From the NCBI GenBank assembly GCA_023142645.1, contig JAGLJE010000034.1, positions 1 through 11,017 of the forward strand: DNA of 11,017 nt, given 5' to 3'. The DNA comes from Candidatus Altimarinota bacterium (GTDB lineage: Bacteria; Patescibacteriota; Gracilibacteria; JAHISY01). Positions within the stretch are counted from its first letter, which is position 1; every line of letters begins with the position of its first letter. Of this stretch, positions 7,044-11,017 are shown piece by piece. The translations under genes were made by a program, and so were the position numbers. Under the pieces are notes generated by a model. That model was not told where the DNA came from, ran no database searches, and saw only the letters and a program-made list of their open reading frames with translations.

Positions 7044-7548
7044 CTTTTTCGGCTTCGCTTTTTTCAGTGTCCGCTTTCTGCGATTCAATTTTCACAACTG
7101 GTGGAACTTTCGGCTCAACTTTTTTAATTGTCTCAACTTTCCCTTCTTTCGGCTCGTTTTTTTCAACTGATTTTTTACTTTTTGCTTTTTCCTTTTTACT
7201 TTCAACCGACTTTTCATTTTCGACAACCGGAGACAGCTCGACGAGAATTTTAGCCGTTCTCTTTTTGATCGGATGCCATCGTCCACGCGAGATTGGTCTA
7301 CCGCGTTTGAGAGTCATTCCTTCATTTACGATAATTTTGGAAATTATGAGCTTTTCTTTGTCTTGTTTGAAATTGTTTTCCGCATTCGCCGCTGCCGATG
7401 CAATTAATTTCGCGACAACCGGTGCGCTTCTTTTCGGTGTGAATTTTAGCTGCGTGAGTGCGTCCGAAACTTTTTTTCCGCGGATGAGAGCAGCGACAAC
7501 ATTCACTTTTTTAGGAGAGATACGGACTTGTTTTAAAAATGCTTTCAT
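7036..7548 (-). CDS. rplV: 50S ribosomal protein L22, with C-terminal extension
   Basis: L22 lines the peptide exit tunnel with its long hairpin and reaches the outer surface. The core (1 to about 107) shows VRISPKKVNVVAALIRGK, FTPKRSAPVVAKLIASAAANAENN and the hairpin region GRPISRGRWHPIKKRTAKILVEL. Residues 108-170 are a Lys/Glu/Val/Ser-rich tail (SVEKNEPKEGKVETIKKVEP) ending in SEAEKDS. The usual length is about 110 residues. ATG start 11 nt after S19. Confidence 0.97.
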   Translation of the reverse strand: MKAFLKQVRISPKKVNVVAALIRGKKVSDALTQLKFTPKRSAPVVAKLIASAAANAENNFKQDKEKLIISKIIVNEGMTLKRGRPISRGRWHPIKKRTAKILVELSPVVENEKSVESKKEKAKSKKSVEKNEPKEGKVETIKKVEPKVPPVVKIESQKADTEKSEAEKDS

Positions 7549-7559
7549 CTAAATAATTT

Positions 7560-7835
7560 TTAACTTTCTTTGGCTTTTTTACCTCCGTGTCTCCGCCATG
7601 TTCGTGTTGGTGAGAATTCGCCGAGGCGGTGACCGACCATTTGTTCGGTAATAAAAACGGGGAGGTGCTGCTTGCCGTTGTGAACAGCGAAGGTGAAGCC
7701 AACGAATTCCGGCGGAATCACGCATGCGCGACTCCACGTTTTAATTGGTTTTTTCTTCGCGTCAGCCGGCAGATTCTGAATTTTCTTCAGAAGCTTCAGA
7801 TCGACGTACGGACCTTTTTTGGCGGAACGAGACAT
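7560..7835 (-). CDS. rpsS: 30S ribosomal protein S19
   Basis: S19 forms a complex with S13 in the 30S head. The 91-residue product starts [19 protein letters not shown] and has [23 protein letters not shown] and the terminal signature [20 protein letters not shown]. Length is normal, no tail. ATG start, 54 nt after L2, a spacer that contains heptamer repeats and no Shine-Dalgarno sequence. Confidence 0.98.
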   Translation of the reverse strand: MSRSAKKGPYVDLKLLKKIQNLPADAKKKPIKTWSRACVIPPEFVGFTFAVHNGKQHLPVFITEQMVGHRLGEFSPTRTWRRHGGKKAKES

Positions 7836-7844
7836 TTAAAATTG

Positions 7845-7865
7845 AAAGTTTAAGATTTAAGATTT
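7845..7865. repeat. Three tandem 7-nt AT-rich units between rplB and rpsS
   Basis: Plus-strand units AAAGTTT, AAGATTT and AAGATTT lie 10-30 nt before the S19 start in the mRNA sense. Same class as the other spacer arrays. Confidence 0.5.
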
Positions 7866-7889
7866 TCACTGATAGCCGTGAATTATCAA

Positions 7890-8747
7890 TTATTTTCTTC
7901 GCCGCGAGAATCTTCCCGGCTTCCGGCGTTTGAGAATTGCAGAGTTTGAATACTTTTTCTTCCTTCGTGTTTTCACGCCGAGCGCGAGTGCTCCCCACGG
8001 CGTTTTCGGCGCTTTCATTCCAATTGAATTTCGTGCCTCGCCACCACCATGCGGATGGTCACACGGATTCATTACTTTTCCGCGAACCTGCGGGCGGCGT
8101 CCCATTCGGCGAACTCTACCTGCTTTTCCGAGTTTTTGATGAGAATGGTCGAGATTAGCTGCCACGCCAATTGTCGCGAAGCAAGTTTTTGGAACGAGTC
8201 GAATTTCGGAAGAGGGGAGTTGAATTTGCGCGTTTTCTTTTTCGGTTGAAACGACTTTCGCGCGACTTCCGGCGGAACGGGCGAGCTGCCCGCCTTTCCC
8301 GATTTTTAGTTCGACATTAAAGACTTCGAAACCTGCAGGAATGTTTTTAATTTGACAGCGGTTGCCAACTTTGATCTTTGTTTTCTCTGCCGTGAGAATT
8401 TTGTCATCGGCTTTCATACCGTGAGCCGCGAGATGATACCGCTTGTCTCCGTCCGCGTAAACTACGAGCGCGATCCACGCGCTACGATTCGGGTCGTATT
8501 CGAGAGAGACAATTCTTCCTGGAACACCAAGCTTCGCGGTTTGATCGAAATCGATGAGGCGGTAATTTCGTTTCTCACCACCGCCGCGATGCCGACAAGT
8601 GAGTCTACCTGAATTATTTCTACCCGCCTTCTTCGTGAGCTTCGCGAGCAATCGCTTCTCACTCGGTTTTTTCGCGAGCGCGCCACGATCAACCACGCTC
8701 ATTCCGCGGCGTCCGGCAGCATTCGGCTTGTAAACTTTGACAGGCAA
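7890..8747 (-). CDS. rplB: 50S ribosomal protein L2
   Basis: L2 is a primary 23S rRNA binder required for subunit joining and peptidyl-transferase function. The 285-residue product starts MPVKVYKPNAAGRRGMSV and has the OB-fold region (RLTCRHRGGGEKRNYRLIDF), the SH3-like region (SEIRLVPKTCFATIGVAAN) and the invariant MNPCDHPHGGGEARN, whose His231 corresponds to the conserved histidine known from E. coli. It ends in a basic RRRK. The start is TTG, selected because it gives the family N-terminus. No tail. The 95-nt spacer before it carries 8-nt quasi-repeats and a 9-bp inverted repeat. Confidence 0.98.
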   Translation of the reverse strand: MPVKVYKPNAAGRRGMSVVDRGALAKKPSEKRLLAKLTKKAGRNNSGRLTCRHRGGGEKRNYRLIDFDQTAKLGVPGRIVSLEYDPNRSAWIALVVYADGDKRYHLAAHGMKADDKILTAEKTKIKVGNRCQIKNIPAGFEVFNVELKIGKGGQLARSAGSRAKVVSTEKENAQIQLPSSEIRLVPKTCFATIGVAANLDHSHQKLGKAGRVRRMGRRPQVRGKVMNPCDHPHGGGEARNSIGMKAPKTPWGALALGVKTRRKKKYSNSAILKRRKPGRFSRRRK

Positions 8748-8750
8748 GAT

Positions 8751-8798
8751 ATTGAAAGTTGAAAATTGGAAAGTATAAATTGGAATTGTGAATTTAAA
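8751..8798. repeat. 8-nt quasi-repeats in the rplW-rplB spacer
   Basis: The stretch can be cut into six degenerate octamers (ATTGAAAG, TTGAAAAT, TGGAAAGT, ATAAATTG, GAATTGTG, AATTTAAA). The similarity between neighbouring units is loose, so this is a weak call. Confidence 0.3.
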
Positions 8799-8824
8799 GC
8801 GAGAATCTTTTTTAATTCAACTTT
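8755..8824 (-). promoter_or_regulatory. Possible long-loop hairpin before rplB
   Basis: AAAGTTGAA (8755-8763) and TTCAACTTT (8816-8824) form a perfect 9-bp inverted repeat with a 52-nt loop, ending 7 nt before the TTG start of L2. There is no U-tract, so it is not a classical terminator. Function is unknown. Confidence 0.25.
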
Positions 8825-8842
8825 TCCATCATTCATAATTCT

Positions 8843-9139
8843 TTAAATATTAATTTTATTTACATCAATCGATTTTGCACCAACGGTTGTGACGATTGCT
8901 TTTTTCGCCGGTGAGCGTTTTTGAATTTCTCGACCGCGACCGACTTTTTTTGTTTTCGGAAGAATTTTAACGGTGCGGACAGACTTTATCTTTACTCCAT
9001 AATATTTTTCCACCGCATCTTTCACTTCAATTTTGCTCGCATCATTCTTGACTTGAAAAGTGAATTTCCCAGCTTTTTGACCACCGAAAGCCTTTTCGGT
9101 GTCTAACGGTTTCACGAGAATTTGATGAAGTCGACTCAA
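8843..9139 (-). CDS. rplW: 50S ribosomal protein L23
   Basis: L23 sits at the exit of the peptide tunnel and is the docking site of trigger factor and SRP. The 98-residue product has the family start (LHQILVKPLDTEKA), the central FTFQVKNDASKIEVKDAVEKYYGVKIKSVRTV, and a basic hairpin region (KTKKVGRGREIQKRSPAKKA). Length is normal, no tail. The start is TTG; no better start lies nearby. It begins 22 nt after the CCA end of the tRNA-Gly gene, so after tRNA processing its message would start close to the initiation codon. Confidence 0.95.
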   Translation of the reverse strand: MSRLHQILVKPLDTEKAFGGQKAGKFTFQVKNDASKIEVKDAVEKYYGVKIKSVRTVKILPKTKKVGRGREIQKRSPAKKAIVTTVGAKSIDVNKINI

Positions 9140-9159
9140 ATTTATAATTTATAATTTAA
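9139..9159. repeat. Three tandem 7-nt AT-rich units before rplW
   Basis: Plus-strand units AATTTAT, AATTTAT and AATTTAA lie between the tRNA-Gly 3' end and the L23 TTG start; the first base belongs to the start codon. In the mRNA sense this is an AU-only stretch directly before the start. Confidence 0.5.
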
Positions 9160-9161
9160 TT

Positions 9162-9238
9162 TGGAGCGGGCGAGCGGAATCGAACCGCCGTCTCCAGCTT
9201 GGAAGGCTGGCATAATAAAACCGTTATACGACGCCCGC
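9162..9238 (-). tRNA. tRNA-Gly (anticodon UCC), CCA encoded
   Basis: The minus strand folds into a full cloverleaf: acceptor stem GCGGGCG (9238-9232) pairs with CGCCCGC, the anticodon stem CCAGC/GCUGG carries loop CUUCCAA with anticodon UCC, and the T arm has loop UUCGAUU. The discriminator is U73 (9165), and CCA is encoded at 9164-9162. The D stem is weak (GUAU/UUAU) and the D loop is 10 nt, with the conserved A14 and GG present. UCC reads glycine codons GGA and GGG. The first 15 nt (9238-9224) are also the last four codons and stop of rplD on the same strand; the gene is followed after 22 nt by rplW. It lies inside an otherwise canonical ribosomal-protein operon and must be processed from that transcript unless it has its own promoter. 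Confidence 0.95.
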
Positions 9239-9952
9239 AGTTTCTTTTTTTGAAACAATTTTTTTCGCGGGTTCTTTTTTCTCAACTTTATTAACCTTTT
9301 CGACTTTATCAACTTTCACGACCTTTTTTTCAATCTTAAAAATTTTCCCTGCTTCTTCGAGTGCGCTTTTTTCAAACAAAATTTGATCGAATTTCGTGAG
9401 ATCGTGCGGATTCAAAAGATTCACAAGCAACGGTTTCACGAATTCGAGATTACGAGACGACTTCGCCAGAATATCGTTGCGGCTGTGAACTACGAGCAAA
9501 CTTCTGCTTTTCGGCAACGAGTTGCGGAGTTTTTCGAACGCTTTCGTTTTCGGATTTTCGAGCGTGAAACTTTCGAGAGCGAGAATTTTCAAATCTTTCG
9601 CTTTCACAGTAAGCATTGAGGCAAGTGCAAGTCGGCGCTGTTTTTTCGGCATTGCTTTCGTATAATTTTTCGTATTCCGCGGTCCCCACGCTATTCCACC
9701 TCCACGAAGAATCGGTGAACCACGATCACCTTTTCGCGCTTTCCCTGAACCTTTTTGCCTCATAATTTTCGCTGTCGAACGTTTCACCTCTCCTCGCCGC
9801 AATGTGTGAGCGGAAGGCTGTCGTGCATTAGCGTGCTGTCGCACGAGCGCAGAGTGGACGAGAAATTCATTCACTTTTGAAGCGAAGAGATGAGCGGGTA
9901 ACTCAATCTCTCCTGTTTTCTTGCCGTCTTGAGAATAAAGGGGTGCTTTCAA
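9224..9952 (-). CDS. rplD: 50S ribosomal protein L4, C-terminal tail overlapping a tRNA gene
   Basis: L4 reaches the constriction of the peptide tunnel and, in E. coli, represses the S10 operon. The 242-residue product has the signature QKGSGKARKGDRGSPILRGG and the following MPKKQRRLALASML (about 66-113), and a normal C-terminal fold to about 203. Residues 208-242 are a Lys/Val/Glu tail that includes KVD-KVE-KVN-KVE. The last four codons (Ala-Gly-Val-Val) and the TAA are the first 15 nt of tRNA-Gly; the tRNA starts exactly at the Ala239 codon. The start is TTG, which gives the family start. The gene lies 77 nt after the 88-residue membrane protein gene rather than next to L3. Confidence 0.96.
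   Translation of the reverse strand: MKAPLYSQDGKKTGEIELPAHLFASKVNEFLVHSALVRQHANARQPSAHTLRRGEVKRSTAKIMRQKGSGKARKGDRGSPILRGGGIAWGPRNTKNYTKAMPKKQRRLALASMLTVKAKDLKILALESFTLENPKTKAFEKLRNSLPKSRSLLVVHSRNDILAKSSRNLEFVKPLLVNLLNPHDLTKFDQILFEKSALEEAGKIFKIEKKVVKVDKVEKVNKVEKKEPAKKIVSKKETAGVV
9281..9316 (-). repeat. Four 9-nt tandem repeats in the rplD tail
   Basis: In the coding sense the units are AAAGTTGAT, AAAGTCGAA, AAGGTTAAT and AAAGTTGAG, coding for KVD, KVE, KVN and KVE. This looks like growth of the tail by slippage or unequal exchange. Confidence 0.65.
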
Positions 9953-10029
9953 TTTTAAAATTTAAAGTAATGAGGATCATTCGAGTTTTCAGTTCGAACA
10001 TTTAAAAGGTTCGCAACAATTAAAATATT

Positions 10030-10296
10030 CTATTCACAGCCAACTTTCTTGAGTTTAATTTGGGTTTCACCCGCAAAAATTGGGAAGGCTTCGCAAGTTT
10101 CAGCTTGCCGGATAAGTTGATCGACTATATCGACTTGAGCTTGCTGGTAAGCGGCGGTCGTTGCTTCCCGCATTTCCGCTTGATCGAAAGTGTAAGACTG
10201 CCAAATGCTTTTTCCGATGAATATGACTGAAAAGATGATCCACACTGCGAGAATGATTTGACTGAGATTTTCAGTCGGAAGTTTTAAGAATTTCAT
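10030..10296 (-). CDS. Small single-pass membrane protein between L3 and L4
   Basis: An 88-residue gene sits between rplC and rplD, which are normally adjacent. One membrane segment is clear at about 11-32 (LSQIILAVWIIFSVIFIGKS). The N-terminus carries two Lys before the segment and the following part is acidic, so the positive-inside rule suggests N-in, C-out. The C-terminal part is a likely helix (about 38-66) followed by a short strand-rich piece with Cys68 and Cys87, which could form a disulfide if outside. It starts with ATG 31 nt after L3 and ends with TAG; no Shine-Dalgarno sequence. I do not recognise a named family; similar small one-segment proteins with a C-terminal Cys pair seem familiar from CPR genomes, but I cannot verify this. 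Confidence 0.75.
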   Translation of the reverse strand: MKFLKLPTENLSQIILAVWIIFSVIFIGKSIWQSYTFDQAEMREATTAAYQQAQVDIVDQLIRQAETCEAFPIFAGETQIKLKKVGCE

Positions 10297-10327
10297 TTGA
10301 AGTAAAGTAAATTAGAGTGCAAATTTT

Positions 10328-10912
10328 TCAATTGGCTTCCACTCGAATGAGCGAACCAATTGAACCGGGAATCGGACCTTTCGTGACGAGCAGATTTTTC
10401 TCAATATCCACAGAGACTAAGAAATTACTTCTTCTCGTGACTTTAGCATTTCCCATCCGCCCGGGAAATCGTTTGCCTTTCGGAGTGCGACCGGTACCGG
10501 TCACCGCGCCTGAACTCGAACCGGGTTGGCGATGATGATGGCTGCCGTGCGTCTCCGGACCGCGAGAGAAGTTGTGACGTTTGATCACTCCTGCGAAACC
10601 TTTTCCTTTTGACCAGCCAATGATTTTCACATCTTTAACTTCCGCGAATTCTGCGACCGAAACTTTCTCACCTTTCTTTTTTTCAGAGTCCGCACTGATT
10701 TTAAACTCTGCGAGATAGCGGAATTTTCGCGTTTTTTTCGGCTTTTTTAATTCATCGAAACCGAGGATTAACGCGGGATATCCGTCATGTTCGGTTGTCT
10801 TGATTTGAACAATCTCATTAGGAGAACATTCAATGACCGAAACGGGGATCACACCACCATCATCCGCGATAACGCGAGTCATGCCGACTTTTTTTCCGAG
10901 GATTCCAGACAT
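10328..10912 (-). CDS. rplC: 50S ribosomal protein L3
   Basis: L3 is an early 23S rRNA binder that reaches towards the peptidyl-transferase centre. The 194-residue product, slightly short for the family, starts MSGILGKKVGMTRV and has SKGKGFAGVIKRHNFSRGPETHGS (split over 101-124), the loop HHHRQPGSSSGAVTGTGRTP, and KGKRFPGRMGNAKVT (145-159), ending in GSIGSLIRVEAN. It ends with TGA, at the point where the family normally ends, which shows that UGA is a stop here. ATG start; the upstream sequence is pyrimidine-rich (CCTCTTCC) and has no Shine-Dalgarno site. No S10 gene end is recognisable in the 105 bases upstream. Confidence 0.98.
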   Translation of the reverse strand: MSGILGKKVGMTRVIADDGGVIPVSVIECSPNEIVQIKTTEHDGYPALILGFDELKKPKKTRKFRYLAEFKISADSEKKKGEKVSVAEFAEVKDVKIIGWSKGKGFAGVIKRHNFSRGPETHGSHHHRQPGSSSGAVTGTGRTPKGKRFPGRMGNAKVTRRSNFLVSVDIEKNLLVTKGPIPGSIGSLIRVEAN

Positions 10913-10930
10913 TGCAGGAAGAGGTTAATG

Positions 10931-10976
10931 AAAGTCAATTAGTTATTGAGTTTTTGAGTCAATAAGTTCTGACTTT
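10931..10976 (-). promoter_or_regulatory. Two-stem hairpin in the rplC leader
   Basis: AAAGTCA (10931-10937) pairs with TGACTTT (10970-10976), and nested inside TTATTGA (10943-10949) pairs with TCAATAA (10959-10965). The 14 base pairs are separated by a small internal loop (5 and 4 nt) and closed by a 9-nt loop. It ends 18 nt before the L3 ATG. No U-tract follows, so it is not an intrinsic terminator. It could be a target for feedback by a ribosomal protein, since S10 leaders are regulated in other bacteria; here this is only inference. Confidence 0.4.
10934..10965. repeat. Four tandem 8-nt units in the rplC leader
   Basis: Plus-strand units GTCAATTA, GTTATTGA, GTTTTTGA and GTCAATAA each begin with GT. 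They overlap the hairpin described for the same place, so part of the hairpin may follow from the repeat, or the reverse. Confidence 0.5.
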
Positions 10977-11017
10977 GGATTGCCTTTGCTCTTAAATATT
11001 AAAAGAGAACTATCTTG

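Noticed and set aside
9162..9238. Glycine decoding of UGA (genetic code 25)
   Set aside because: The tRNA-Gly has anticodon UCC, not UCA, and TGA ends L3 at the family's normal end as well as two other genes. No in-frame TGA is seen inside the conserved proteins.
10983..11009. CTCTT/AAGAG inverted repeat near the right edge
   Set aside because: Five base pairs around an AT-rich loop with no following U-tract; too weak to call.
10943..11017. Possible minus-strand gene end of 24 codons running in from the right edge
   Set aside because: The frame is open to a TAA at 10943-10945 but overlaps the leader repeat, has no recognisable similarity (not S10), and is short enough to be chance.
1..11017. 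Frequent TTCG/CGAA words including TTCGAA
   Set aside because: Probably reflects codon and dipeptide use (Phe-Glu, CGA arginine codons); without a count against a model it is not evidence of a motif.
1..11017. CRISPR arrays, insertion sequences, attachment sites
   Set aside because: None seen. The spacer arrays have units of 7-8 nt and are far too short and degenerate for CRISPR.

Overview
The window carries a bacterial ribosomal-protein supercluster on the minus strand (about 10912 down to 806), in the order L3, L4, L23, L2, S19, L22, S3, L16, L29, S17, L14, L24, L5, S14, S8, L6, L18, S5. This is the classical S10-spc order, so the assignments are secure. The short-ended operon, the lack of L30 and L15 after S5, the K/E-rich tails on many ribosomal proteins, and the moderately AT-rich sequence with simple-repeat spacers suggest a Patescibacteria/CPR-type bacterium. 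That placement is inference. UGA is a normal stop here (L3, the 82-residue gene, the partial gene at the left edge), which argues against the Gracilibacteria/Absconditabacteria code in which UGA encodes glycine.

Left edge (1-809, plus strand): the tail of an unidentified gene overlaps by ATGA with a TauE/SafE-type membrane transporter. The transporter converges on rpsE and the two stop codons share TTAA, leaving no room for a terminator between them.

The operon itself has three insertions that do not belong to the canonical order. An 88-residue single-pass membrane protein lies between L3 and L4. A tRNA-Gly(UCC) lies between L4 and L23, and its first 15 nucleotides are also the last four codons and stop codon of L4. 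An 82-residue gene of unknown function lies between L24 and L5 and is coupled to L5 by ATGA. At least seven ribosomal proteins (L4, L22, S3, L29, S17, L5, S5) carry long charged C-terminal tails; the S3 and S5 tails end in a nearly identical 14-residue peptide.

Control signals: the ribosomal genes have almost no recognisable Shine-Dalgarno sequences and often start with TTG or GTG, while the transporter has a good one. Many spacers are built from tandem 7-nt (sometimes 8-nt) AT-rich units. A 46-nt two-stem hairpin just upstream of L3 could be a regulatory leader. No stretch over 300 bases lacks a gene; the longest gaps are about 95-105 bases.
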